From positions 98,685 through 162,684 of the forward strand of contig NZ_SBII01000011.1 in assembly GCF_004028155.1 (NCBI RefSeq): a stretch of DNA of 64,000 bases. The letters run 5' to 3'. A program made the position numbers and the translations under genes. How positions within the stretch are numbered: the stretch's first letter is position 1; the number at the start of each line of letters is the position of its first letter. The notes under the pieces are model-generated. The model did no database searches, was not told where the DNA came from, and saw only the letters and a list, made by a program, of their open reading frames with translations. This DNA is from Flavobacterium cerinum (GTDB lineage: Bacteria; Bacteroidota; Bacteroidia; Flavobacteriales; Flavobacteriaceae). This document shows, one piece after another, positions 41,931 through 50,368 of the stretch.

Positions 41931-43153
41931 GTAAAAGTTTTGATGTAATTATTGCAGGAGGCGGAGCAGCAGGTTTTTTTACGGCCATTAATATTGCTGA
42001 AACTAATCCTAAATTAAAAGTAGCCATTCTTGAAAGAGGGAAAGAGGTACTGTCTAAAGTGCGTATATCAGGTGGGGGACGCTGCAATGTGACCCATGCC
42101 TGTTTTATACCAAATGATCTGGTGAAATTTTATCCGAGGGGAGAGAAGGAACTTAAGGGGCCATTTAATCAGTTTTGCTCTGGCGATACTATTGAGTGGT
42201 TTGAACGCCATGGCGTTGAGCTTAAAATTGAAGATGACGGGAGGATGTTTCCGGTAACGGATAGTTCGCAAACCATAATAGACTGCTTTCTTGAAACTTC
42301 AAAAAAACTCGGTATCCAGATTTTGATGGGTGAGAGTATACAATCGCTTTACAGGGCAGATAGTCATTGGAAAATAGAAACGAATAAAGAAGTTTTTCTT
42401 GCAGATAAGCTGGTTATGGCTACGGGTAGTAATCCTAAAATGTGGGATATGCTGGAAGAGCTTGGCCATACTATAGTTTCACCTGTACCATCACTATTTA
42501 CTTTTAACATTAAAGACAGCAGGATCAAAGACCTGATGGGTGTATCGGCCATTGCAACGGTTAAGGTGAAAGGTACTAAACTGGAAGCTTCTGGTCCATT
42601 GCTTATTACCCATTGGGGTATGAGTGGTCCGGCTATACTAAGGGTATCCGCATGGGGAGCGAGAGAATTGTTTACTAAAAATTACCAGTTCACTTTGCAG
42701 GTGAATTGGTTGAATGATATGGATGCAGACGAATGCGATGAGGTACTAAAAAGCCTGAAGCACGAGCATGCAAAGAAAACCGTAAGCAAAAAATCGCCAT
42801 TTGATTTTCCTAACAGGTTATGGGAAAGTTTAGTCACAGCCTCTGGTATTGATATTGAAACCCGTTGGGCAGATCTTACCCGAAATCAATTGCAGGCATT
42901 GGCAGCACAGCTTACCAATGGAGAGTTTCAGGTAAATGGCAAAAGTACTTTTAAAGATGAGTTTGTAACTGCAGGCGGAGTAGATCTTAAAGAAGTAAAC
43001 TTTAAGACCATGGAAAGCAAACGTGTAGAAAAGCTTTATTTTGCCGGAGAAGTATTAAATATTGATGCTATTACAGGTGGATTTAATTTTCAGAATGCTT
43101 GGACAAGTGGTTTTATAGCAGCAAAAAGTATTGTTGAAGAGCAAAATATATAG
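41927..43153 (+). CDS. NAD(P)/FAD-dependent oxidoreductase, HI0933/YhiN family
   Basis: 408 residues. Dinucleotide-binding GGGAAGFFTAINIAE at the N-terminus, then KVRISGGGRCNVTHAC, the YhiN signature, VMATGSNPKMWDM, and the C-terminal FAD-contacting GEVLNIDAITGGFNFQNAWTSGF. A flavoprotein of unproven reaction; the family is widespread and may act on tRNA or lipid substrates, which is unproven here. Second of the GDPD operon. Confidence 0.93.
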   Translation: MSKSFDVIIAGGGAAGFFTAINIAETNPKLKVAILERGKEVLSKVRISGGGRCNVTHACFIPNDLVKFYPRGEKELKGPFNQFCSGDTIEWFERHGVELKIEDDGRMFPVTDSSQTIIDCFLETSKKLGIQILMGESIQSLYRADSHWKIETNKEVFLADKLVMATGSNPKMWDMLEELGHTIVSPVPSLFTFNIKDSRIKDLMGVSAIATVKVKGTKLEASGPLLITHWGMSGPAILRVSAWGARELFTKNYQFTLQVNWLNDMDADECDEVLKSLKHEHAKKTVSKKSPFDFPNRLWESLVTASGIDIETRWADLTRNQLQALAAQLTNGEFQVNGKSTFKDEFVTAGGVDLKEVNFKTMESKRVEKLYFAGEVLNIDAITGGFNFQNAWTSGFIAAKSIVEEQNI

Positions 43154-43210
43154 AAGGTTAATCTTTTATTGATTATAATGCAGTTAATTTTTAAAAAAGT
43201 GGTTTTTTAA

Positions 43211-43224
43211 CGCAACCGTTTTCG
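43211..43224. promoter_or_regulatory. LacI-type operator away from the starch locus
   Basis: CGCAACCGTTTTCG differs from CGAAAACGTTTTCG at two positions, and from the inverted form of the 32004 site at one. It lies in the gap 43154-43418, upstream of a terminator and with no protein gene directly behind it. Confidence 0.5.
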
Positions 43225-43330
43225 AAAAATGGTATCTATATAAAAATCACGCTATGAAAAATACACGATCCTAATGTATGGGATTGTATATTATTCTAAA
43301 AAATTAGTTAGTTGCAATTTCTGCAAAGGG

Positions 43331-43353
43331 CCTCCCGAAAGGGAGGTTTTTTT
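43331..43353 (+). terminator. Strong terminator in the gap before nrtR
   Basis: CCTCCC, GAAA tetraloop, GGGAGG, T7. It works for the + strand only. It is 178 bp after the flavoprotein stop, so it may end a small transcript starting near 43230 rather than that gene. Confidence 0.85.
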
Positions 43354-43383
43354 GTTTATAATGAATAATACATCTTGGTTGAT

Positions 43384-43405
43384 TATATTTGTGTATTAAT
43401 TACGC
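43384..43405 (+). promoter_or_regulatory. nrtR -7 box and shared 18-nt box, copy 1
   Basis: TATATTTG (43384-43391) runs into TTTGTGTATTAATTACGC (43388-43405), ending 13 nt before the nrtR ATG. Within it GTGTA-N5-TACGC is a near palindrome. A matching box precedes prs at the same distance. Confidence 0.6.
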
Positions 43406-43418
43406 TTATAGATTTATT

Positions 43419-44105
43419 ATGCTGCAAAATATAAGAATAGCTGTAGATGCTGTTGTGTTTGGTTATCAGCACGGCGAATTGTATGTATTGCTGATTAAAC
43501 AAAAGTTTGGGACTGAAGAAGCTTATTGGGCATTGCCTGGTGGGCTTGTGCTTAATGATGAAGCACTTATTGATGCTGTAAAGCGTGAACTCAAAGAAGA
43601 AACTAATGTTGAGGTAAATTATTTAGAACAGCTATATACTTTTGGGGATGACATTAATCGAGATTCCCGTAACAGGGTAATATCTGTGGCTTATTTTGTT
43701 TTAATAGATTCGTCTAAGACACTTATAAAAGCCGATACAGATGCCGATAATGTGCAGTGGTTTGCCATAAAGGAAGTGCCACAGCTGGCATTTGACCATA
43801 AGCTTATACTGAATACTGCACTTGCCCGCTTAAAGGCTAAGCTTACCTACCAGCCCATTGGATTTGATCTGCTTCCGGAAGAATTTCTTTTTTCGGAGTT
43901 AGAAAACCTATATTGTACTATTCTTGAGAAAGAAATTGACAGGCGTAATTTTAGAAAAAAGATACTAAGTTTTGGAATTGTTGAAGAAACAGATCGTTTT
44001 TCTGAAAAAAAAGGCGGTCGTCCTGCTAAGTTTTTTAAGTTCAATAAAAAGAAATACAAGCAGTTAGATAAAGAAGGTTTTCATTTTGAAATTAGATTTG
44101 CGTAA
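43419..44105 (+). CDS. nrtR: NrtR-type Nudix regulator of NAD metabolism
   Basis: 228 residues from the ATG at 43419; the TTG at 43389 lies in the promoter. N-terminal Nudix domain (about 8-135) with the box GLVLNDEALIDAVKRELKEETN: the RE-x2-EE core is intact but the usual last Gly is Asn. C-terminal winged helix (NFRKKILSFGIVEETDR, KKGGRPAKFFKFNKKKY). NrtR proteins bind ADP-ribose and repress NAD-salvage genes. The next genes (prs, NADAR, nampt) support that role; ribose/arabinose regulators of the same fold are an alternative. Confidence 0.9.
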   Translation: MLQNIRIAVDAVVFGYQHGELYVLLIKQKFGTEEAYWALPGGLVLNDEALIDAVKRELKEETNVEVNYLEQLYTFGDDINRDSRNRVISVAYFVLIDSSKTLIKADTDADNVQWFAIKEVPQLAFDHKLILNTALARLKAKLTYQPIGFDLLPEEFLFSELENLYCTILEKEIDRRNFRKKILSFGIVEETDRFSEKKGGRPAKFFKFNKKKYKQLDKEGFHFEIRFA

Positions 44106-44122
44106 AAAACACACAAATAGTT

Positions 44123-44166
44123 TTGTGGGTAAAATAATATGATTTACATTTGTGTAAGAATAACGC
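44123..44166 (+). promoter_or_regulatory. Promoter of the prs-NADAR-nampt operon with 18-nt box, copy 2
   Basis: TTG (44123-44125), 19-nt spacer, TACATTTG (44145-44152). TTTGTGTAAGAATAACGC (44149-44166) matches the box before nrtR at 15 of 18 positions and ends 13 nt before the ATG. A bound repressor would cover the transcription start. Confidence 0.7.
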
Positions 44167-44179
44167 AAACAAAATCATT

Positions 44180-45010
44180 ATGCTACTATTAAACCTCGAT
44201 ACAAATTTTACTCCATTAGTAGGAAAAGCACTGACTTTTAAAAGTTTTACTTTTTCTGGAGGTGAGCCACACATTAAGATCGAACCAGATTTTGATACCA
44301 AAGAAACTATAACCATAACCCAGCGTCTTAATAGCTTTAATCATCTTGGATTATTATGCCTTGCTGTAGATGCATTAAGAAGAATGGGGGTTACTAAAAT
44401 TAATTTATTTATTCCCTATTTTCCTGCCGCAAGACAGGACAGGGTTATGGTGCAGGGAGAACCGTTATCTGTAAAAGTTTATGCCGATATTATTAACGGG
44501 CTTGGCTTGTTAAAAGTAACCGTATTCGATCCGCATTCTGAAGTTACGCCAGCTTTATTAAACAATTGTGAAGTAATAACAAATCATATTTTTATAGAAC
44601 AGGTTCTTAAGCGTATCGGAGGAAATGTAAAATTAATTTCGCCGGATGGCGGCGCACTTAAAAAAGTTTACAAATTATCAGAATTCCTTGGAGGTGTTGA
44701 CGTAGTAGAATGTAGCAAGAGCCGGGATGTAAAAACAGGGAAATTATCTGGATTTAAGGTTTACGATGATAATTTAGAAGGAATAGACTGCCTGATCGTT
44801 GATGATATTTGTGACGGAGGGGGAACTTTTATAGGTCTTGCCGAAGCACTTAAAAATAAAAATGCAGGCAGGTTATACCTTGCTGTAAGTCATGGGATCT
44901 TTAACAAAGGGTTTGATGTATTTGGTGATTCTTTAGAAAAAATATTTACAACAAACTCTTTCACTGATTTTGATAATGAAAGAGTAGAACAAATTAAAAT
45001 TCAATTATGA
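44180..45010 (+). CDS. prs: Ribose-phosphate pyrophosphokinase family protein (short form)
   Basis: 276 residues from the ATG at 44180; the TTG at 44150 is inside the promoter. Makes PRPP from ribose-5-phosphate and ATP. Motifs: FIPYFPAARQDRVM (ATP loop), VFDPHSE, and the PRPP loop LIVDDICDGGGTF. Shorter than the roughly 315-residue housekeeping Prs, so it is probably a second paralogue dedicated to supplying PRPP to the NAMPT encoded two genes downstream. Overlaps the NADAR gene by 4 nt. Confidence 0.92.
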   Translation: MLLLNLDTNFTPLVGKALTFKSFTFSGGEPHIKIEPDFDTKETITITQRLNSFNHLGLLCLAVDALRRMGVTKINLFIPYFPAARQDRVMVQGEPLSVKVYADIINGLGLLKVTVFDPHSEVTPALLNNCEVITNHIFIEQVLKRIGGNVKLISPDGGALKKVYKLSEFLGGVDVVECSKSRDVKTGKLSGFKVYDDNLEGIDCLIVDDICDGGGTFIGLAEALKNKNAGRLYLAVSHGIFNKGFDVFGDSLEKIFTTNSFTDFDNERVEQIKIQL

Positions 45011-45558
45011 AATATACTGTTGAAAATTTAGTTAATGATGGCCACCCAAAAGAGTATATTTTTTTCTGGGGCCATCAGTCTTCAAAAGATGATAGCATTA
45101 CCAAAAGCTGTTTTAGCCAGTGGTGGGAAAGTGCTTTTGAAGTTAACGGAATCAATTACAAATCGGCCGAACACTGGATGATGGCTAAAAAAGCGGTGCT
45201 TTTTGATGATACAGAAACTGCAGCCAGAATTTTAGAATGCAACTCTCCTGCCGAGACAAAAAAGTTAGGCAGAGAAGTGAAGAATTATGTAGATTTAGTT
45301 TGGCTTGAGCATCGATATAAAATTGTTTTAGAAGGTAATTATCATAAGTTTAATCAAAATGAAGAACTTAAAACCTTTTTGCTGGGTACTCAACACAGTG
45401 TAATTGTTGAAGCCAGTCCGGTTGATGCTATTTGGGGTATAGGTATGGCAGCAGATGATGTAAGAGTAAATGATCCTGAAAAATGGAGAGGACTTAACCT
45501 TTTAGGATTTGCACTCATGGAAGTGAGAGATATAATTAAAGAAAACCGCAGTATATAA
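45007..45558 (+). CDS. NADAR-family protein (YbiA-like, DUF1768)
   Basis: 183 residues. Family blocks: EYIFFWGHQ, CFSQWWESAFEVNGINYKSAEHWMMAKKAVLF, AAWGIGMA-type motif IWGIGMAADD and NLLGFALMEVRD. NADAR domains cleave N-glycosidic or ADP-ribose-type bonds; some act on riboflavin intermediates, others remove ADP-ribose from guanine in DNA. Encoded between prs and nampt, it probably works on an ADP-ribose or nicotinamide-related compound here (inference). ATGA overlap with prs; 10 nt from nampt. Confidence 0.92.
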   Translation: MKYTVENLVNDGHPKEYIFFWGHQSSKDDSITKSCFSQWWESAFEVNGINYKSAEHWMMAKKAVLFDDTETAARILECNSPAETKKLGREVKNYVDLVWLEHRYKIVLEGNYHKFNQNEELKTFLLGTQHSVIVEASPVDAIWGIGMAADDVRVNDPEKWRGLNLLGFALMEVRDIIKENRSI

Positions 45559-45568
45559 AACCAATAAT

Positions 45569-47041
45569 ATGAACCCATTATTATTAACAGATGGTTACAA
45601 GGTAGACCATCGCAGGCAGTACCCTGACGGTACAACATTAGTATATTCTAACTGGACTCCGAGAAAATCAAGGATAGAAGGTGTGAACGAAGTGGTGTTT
45701 TTTGGATTACAGTATTTTATAAAGAAATATATACTTCGGGATTTTGACCAGTATTTTTTTAGCAGGCCAAAAGATGAGGTAATTAAAAAATATGCGAGAA
45801 GGATAAATAATTATCTGGGCGAAAACGAAGTAGGCACACAGCATATTGAAGCATTACATGATTTAGGTTATATTCCAATGGTGTTTAAGGCGCTGCCTGA
45901 AGGTTCAAGCGTGCCATTGAGGGTACCGATGTTCACGATGTATAATACTTTGCCAGAGTTCTTCTGGCTTACCAATTATTTTGAAACCCTACTTTCTGCC
46001 GTGGTATGGCTTCCCTGCAATTCGGCTACGATAGCCAGGGAGTATAGGAAAGTATTGGATCATTATGCAGAGCAGACTTCTTCTGTACCTGAGTTTGTAA
46101 ACTGGCAGGGGCACGATTTTTCTATGCGCGGAATGGGAGGTATAGAGGCTTCAGTAACATCATCAGCTGGACATTTATTAAGTTTTACGGGAACTGATAC
46201 TATCCCAGCGATAGATTTTTTGGAGGAATATTACAATGCGGATTCTGATACAGAACTGGTTGCAGGTTCTGTTCCTGCTACCGAACATTCTGTGATGTGC
46301 ATGGGTACTACCGAAGGAGAATATGAAACGTTTAGAAGGCTAATATGTGAGGTGTATCCTAAAGGGATTGTATCTATCGTTTCTGACACATGGGATTTGT
46401 GGAAAGTACTGACAAATTATTTGCCACGCCTTAAAAATGAAATTGCGGGTAGAGAGGGTAAAGTGGTTGTGCGCCCAGATAGTGGTGATCCTGTTGATAT
46501 TATTTGTGGTAATCCTGATGGAAAAAATGAAGAAGAACGAAAAGGAGTTATAGAATTGCTTTGGGACACATTTGGAGGTACGGTAAATGCCAAAGGATAT
46601 AAAGAGCTGATTTCGCAAATTGGAGCTATTTACGGTGATAGTATTACAGTAGAGCGCGCTGCGAAAATTTGTGAAAGGCTAAAACAAAAAGGTTTCGCAT
46701 CTACCAATGTGGTTTTAGGAATAGGATCATTTACTTATCAGTATAATACCCGTGACACTTTTGGTTTTGCCATGAAAGCGACCTATGGTGAAGTAAATGG
46801 TGAAGGCAGGGCAATATTTAAAGATCCAATTACAGATGACGGAACTAAGAAATCGGCAAAAGGGTTGATGAAAATCGAACTTGAAAATGGTGTCTATAAA
46901 CTTGTCGATGGAGTGAGTTGGGAAGAAGAGCAAAAAGGAGAATTACAGGAGGTATTCCGTGATGGAAAACTTTTACTGGAACATTCGTTAACAGAAATTC
47001 GTGAGAGAGTTAAAATAACAAGTAACACTTTAGCTAACTAA
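45569..47041 (+). CDS. nampt: Nicotinamide phosphoribosyltransferase
   Basis: Joins nicotinamide and PRPP to make NMN, the first step of one NAD-salvage route. 490 residues, as in animal NAMPT. Motifs: LLLTDGYKVDHRRQYPDGTTLVYSN, phosphorylatable His region VPATEHSVMCMGTTEGE, and VVRPDSGDPVDIICG. It ends the nrtR-linked operon at a strong terminator. No NMN adenylyltransferase is in the window. Confidence 0.97.
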   Translation: MNPLLLTDGYKVDHRRQYPDGTTLVYSNWTPRKSRIEGVNEVVFFGLQYFIKKYILRDFDQYFFSRPKDEVIKKYARRINNYLGENEVGTQHIEALHDLGYIPMVFKALPEGSSVPLRVPMFTMYNTLPEFFWLTNYFETLLSAVVWLPCNSATIAREYRKVLDHYAEQTSSVPEFVNWQGHDFSMRGMGGIEASVTSSAGHLLSFTGTDTIPAIDFLEEYYNADSDTELVAGSVPATEHSVMCMGTTEGEYETFRRLICEVYPKGIVSIVSDTWDLWKVLTNYLPRLKNEIAGREGKVVVRPDSGDPVDIICGNPDGKNEEERKGVIELLWDTFGGTVNAKGYKELISQIGAIYGDSITVERAAKICERLKQKGFASTNVVLGIGSFTYQYNTRDTFGFAMKATYGEVNGEGRAIFKDPITDDGTKKSAKGLMKIELENGVYKLVDGVSWEEEQKGELQEVFRDGKLLLEHSLTEIRERVKITSNTLAN

Positions 47042-47043
47042 AT

Positions 47044-47070
47044 AAAAAAGCCCCTTTAAGGGGCTTTTTT
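47044..47070. terminator. Bidirectional terminator between nampt and tspO
   Basis: AAAAAAGCCCCTT/AAGGGGCTTTTTT, a nearly perfect stem with T-runs on both strands. Confidence 0.9.
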
Positions 47071-47090
47071 ATTGCAAGAGGATTTATGTA

Positions 47091-47582
47091 TTATCGGTTT
47101 AACCACCATATAGATGCATTAAGTACTAAGGCAAATGTTACCCATAAAATGTAAGGGATGAACAGGTATCCCGCAATTTTATTCACTTTATTGAACTGCA
47201 CAAAGGTTTCATATATCATCAGCCATAAAAGAATGATCTATATAAGGGCAAGCATCGGATTGTGAAGTCCGAAGAAAAGAATAGACCATAGAGCATTTAA
47301 TGCAAGTTGTATTGCAAAATAGATTAGCGCCCTTCTTACAGTTTCCCGTTGGGTTTCTATTTTGTCCCAAACCAATCCGGCGGCAATACCCATAAGGATA
47401 TATAGGAGGGTCCACATTGGAGCAAAAATCCAGTTGGGTGGGTTAAATACCGGTTTTACAAGAGTAACATACCAGGTATCGACACTGTCACGGGTTACAA
47501 TACCGGAGATATAACCTATCACAACACAGGTTACCATCATTACCATCATTTTTGTGGTCTTAGAGATGTGCGACTTTTCCAT
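47091..47582 (-). pseudogene. tspO: TspO/MBR-family gene interrupted by an in-frame TAG
   Basis: From the ATG at 47582 the frame gives 114 residues of a TspO tryptophan-rich membrane protein (GYISGIVTRDSV, PVFNPPNWIFAPMWTLLYILMGIAAGLVW, ALNALWSILFFGLHNPMLALI), then TAG at 47238-47240. Reading on in the same frame yields IILLWLMIYETF, then AGYLFIPYILWVTFALVLNASIWWLNR, the fifth helix, ending TAA at 47091. The total of 164 codons is the normal family length. A single base change (for example from GAG) would explain the break. Sequencing error or a real inactivation cannot be told apart here. Confidence 0.9.
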
Positions 47583-47697
47583 GCTTCAAAGTTAACAAAG
47601 AAAGTTTTAAAATAAGCCTAAAATTATAATAGCTCCATGCAGATTAATATAAAGGGAACAGAAGATTTGCTGTATGCTTTGATCTGATGGAAGTGAT

Positions 47698-47725
47698 TTG
47701 GGTCTGAAAATAAAAGTTATCTTTG
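47698..47725 (+). promoter_or_regulatory. Promoter of the mevalonate genes
   Basis: TTG (47698-47700), 17-nt spacer, TATCTTTG (47718-47725); a perfect consensus 18 nt ahead of the mvaD ATG. Confidence 0.82.
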
Positions 47726-47742
47726 CAGTAAAATTATACACT

Positions 47743-48822
47743 ATGTCCGAAAAGGATTTTATTCCTTCAGAATATACACAAACGGTTCAAAACGGCAGTT
47801 TTGAATGGAGTGCGCCCAGCAATATCGCCCTTGTGAAATACTGGGGTAAAAAAGAAAATCAGGTTCCTGCAAATCCTTCCATAAGCTTTACGCTCAATAA
47901 TTGTAAAACCATTACCAAACTGTCTTTCGAAAAGAGAGAAAATAATGGTAGTTTTTCTTTTGACCTGCTTTTTGAAGGACAGTCTAAAGAAAGTTTTCGT
48001 CCTAAGATCGAGAAGTTTTTCGAGAGGATTGTACAATACCTTCCGTTTTTAAAAGACTATCATTTTACGATAGATACTCAAAATACATTTCCGCACAGTT
48101 CTGGTATAGCGTCGTCTGCCTCGGGTATGGCGGCATTGGCTATGAATTTAATGAGCCTTGAAAAACAGCTTAACCCACAAATGAGCGAAGAGCATTTTTA
48201 CCAAAAAGCATCTTTTTTGGCACGATTAGGTTCAGGTAGTGCGGGTCGAAGTGTAAAAGGTAAAGTTGTAATTTGGGGTGAACATGCTGCTACAGATGGC
48301 AGTTCTAATTTATACGGAATTCCGTTTGAAGGAGCTCATGAGGTATTCAGCGATTACCAGGATACAATTTTATTGGTTGATAAAGGGGAGAAGCAGGTAA
48401 GCAGTACCGTTGGGCATGACCTTATGCATGGACATCCGTTTGCGGAACAGCGTTTTGCACAGGCACACGAAAATCTTTCGGCAATGAAAGCAGCACTTAG
48501 CAGTGGTGATCTCGAAACATTTATAAAAATTACCGAGAGTGAAGCCCTTACCCTGCATGCCATGATGATGACATCGATGCCTTATTTTATATTGATGAAA
48601 CCTAATACACTGGAGATTATAAACAGGATTTGGAAGTTTAGAAGTGACACCAATACACCTGTGTGTTTTACGCTCGATGCCGGGGCTAATGTACATGTTC
48701 TTTATCCCGAAAACGTTAGTAGTAAAGTTTTAGATTTTATTAAGAATGAATTAGTTGGCTTTTGCCAAAACAGTCAGTACCTTTGCGACAAAATTGGTAC
48801 AGGTGCGGCAAAGCTCAATTAA
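47743..48822 (+). CDS. mvaD: Diphosphomevalonate decarboxylase
   Basis: Converts mevalonate diphosphate to isopentenyl diphosphate with ATP. 359 residues from the ATG at 47743; the upstream TTG belongs to the promoter. GHMP fold: SAPSNIALVKYWGKKENQVPANPSIS, GIASSASGMAALAMNL (ATP loop), GSGSAGRSVKGKVVIWG and FTLDAGANVHVLYPE. First of a run with mevalonate kinase and a UbiA enzyme. Confidence 0.96.
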   Translation: MSEKDFIPSEYTQTVQNGSFEWSAPSNIALVKYWGKKENQVPANPSISFTLNNCKTITKLSFEKRENNGSFSFDLLFEGQSKESFRPKIEKFFERIVQYLPFLKDYHFTIDTQNTFPHSSGIASSASGMAALAMNLMSLEKQLNPQMSEEHFYQKASFLARLGSGSAGRSVKGKVVIWGEHAATDGSSNLYGIPFEGAHEVFSDYQDTILLVDKGEKQVSSTVGHDLMHGHPFAEQRFAQAHENLSAMKAALSSGDLETFIKITESEALTLHAMMMTSMPYFILMKPNTLEIINRIWKFRSDTNTPVCFTLDAGANVHVLYPENVSSKVLDFIKNELVGFCQNSQYLCDKIGTGAAKLN

Positions 48823-48879
48823 GTACACTATTTTTTAACATTTGCCGATTTTTACGTACCTTTAATAAAAATATCCTCA

Positions 48880-49818
48880 ATGAAAGGACCTTTATTTTAC
48901 TCGAAAATATTACTCTTCGGAGAATATGGGATCATTAAAGATTCTAAAGGATTGTCAATTCCCTACAATTTTTACAACGGAGCCCTTAAAACAGGCCAGA
49001 ATACATCTGACGAAGCTGTTAAATCTAACGCCAGTCTTAAGCGTTTTACAACTTATTTGGAAACCTTACAGCAGGAGCAGCCTGAGCTGGTAACATTTGA
49101 TATGGTTACCCTTAAGCAGCATGTGGAAGAAGGTATGTATTTTGACTCGACCATTCCGCAGGGATATGGTGTGGGGAGTAGCGGTGCTTTAGTCGCTGCA
49201 ATATATGACCGTTATGCAAATAATAAAATTACGATTCTTGAAAACCTTACCCGTGAGAAGTTACTTCAGTTAAAGAAGATCTTTGGGCAGATGGAATCAT
49301 TTTTCCACGGTAAGAGTTCAGGATTAGACCCATTAAACAGTTACCTGAGTATTCCTATTCTGATCAATTCTCAGGATAATATCGAAGCTACGGGTATACC
49401 AAGTCAGAGTGTCGATGGTAAAGGAGCTGTATTTTTACTGGATTCAGGTATTGTAGGCGAAACGGCTCCAATGGTTTCCATTTTTATGGAAAACCTTAAG
49501 GAGAAAGGTTTTCGCGATATGTTCAAGAAAGAATTTGCAAAATATACAGATGCCTGTGTGGAGAACTTCCTGCATGGCGATATGAAATCTTTATTCTCTA
49601 ACACAAAGAAACTTTCTAAAGTAGTGCTTAATAACTTTAAGCCTATGATTCCGGAACAGTTTCATGAATTGTGGCAAAAAGGTATTGAAAGTAACGATTA
49701 CTACCTAAAGCTTTGCGGCTCCGGTGGGGGTGGTTACATTTTAGGTTTTACAGAAGATATTGAAAAAGCGAAACAATCACTGCAAGGACATAAACTGGAG
49801 GTAGTTTACCAGTTTTAA
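48880..49818 (+). CDS. GHMP-family mevalonate kinase
   Basis: 312 residues. GHMP kinase: LLFGEYGIIKDSKGLSIPY, ATP loop PQGYGVGSSGALVAAIYD, FHGKSSGLDPLNSYLSIPI with the catalytic Asp, and C-terminal LCGSGGGGYILGF. Its place next to mvaD makes mevalonate kinase the best guess; phosphomevalonate kinase is the main alternative. 57 nt after mvaD. Confidence 0.88.
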   Translation: MKGPLFYSKILLFGEYGIIKDSKGLSIPYNFYNGALKTGQNTSDEAVKSNASLKRFTTYLETLQQEQPELVTFDMVTLKQHVEEGMYFDSTIPQGYGVGSSGALVAAIYDRYANNKITILENLTREKLLQLKKIFGQMESFFHGKSSGLDPLNSYLSIPILINSQDNIEATGIPSQSVDGKGAVFLLDSGIVGETAPMVSIFMENLKEKGFRDMFKKEFAKYTDACVENFLHGDMKSLFSNTKKLSKVVLNNFKPMIPEQFHELWQKGIESNDYYLKLCGSGGGGYILGFTEDIEKAKQSLQGHKLEVVYQF

Positions 49819-49823
49819 TAATT

Positions 49824-50366
49824 ATGCATAGTATCACCGAAATTTTAAATATTATACTAAAGTCTATATTTGTAGGTTTTGGCGTTATTATACCTATACT
49901 TACCCTTATAAAAACATCTGGGCTTAAAAGTATCGAAGTAAAAGACCTTTTTATATTGTCAGCTGTGCAGCTGGTAAGGATATCAGGTATTTTATATTTT
50001 ATTCTGGCAATTTCAGGCAACTTAACAGTGTTTACTGCTAAGAATGCTTCGGGTCAGGGACCGGGGATAGAATATTTCCTTTATTTATTCTTTTCTCCGT
50101 TAATGTATTTGCTGCTTACCCAGCTTTTCTGGTTAAAGAAGTTATACATGAAAAAACCTGCCCGGATAACACTTTCTATTCTGATGCTTATCCTGCCTTC
50201 ATCATGGTTCTTACTTTTTGTAAAGACTGAAAATATTAGCACTGTTGCAAAAGCGGTTTTCAATACAGAGGTTATTTCTGTTTTCTGTTTAAATATAATT
50301 GTATTTATCTTTATGACCTTTACAATAATACTGTTGGGAGGTAAGTTAAAAGATAAAAAGGCATAG
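49824..50366 (+). CDS. Integral membrane protein of unknown function
   Basis: 180 residues with four probable membrane helices (about 10-28, 42-66, 84-105, 118-132, and a last one near 150-170). I do not recognise a family. No catalytic motif. The charged loops LKKLYMKKPAR and KAVFNTEV are short. It starts 5 nt after the kinase stop and ends 2 nt before the UbiA gene, so it may be a subunit or helper of the prenyl-transfer step; that is inference. Confidence 0.7.
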   Translation: MHSITEILNIILKSIFVGFGVIIPILTLIKTSGLKSIEVKDLFILSAVQLVRISGILYFILAISGNLTVFTAKNASGQGPGIEYFLYLFFSPLMYLLLTQLFWLKKLYMKKPARITLSILMLILPSSWFLLFVKTENISTVAKAVFNTEVISVFCLNIIVFIFMTFTIILLGGKLKDKKA

Positions 50367-50368
50367 TT

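Noticed and set aside
43255..43421. Small open frames in the gap before nrtR, including a frame running through the terminator
   Set aside because: They have no start context, pass through the hairpin and overlap the nrtR promoter; coding is unlikely.
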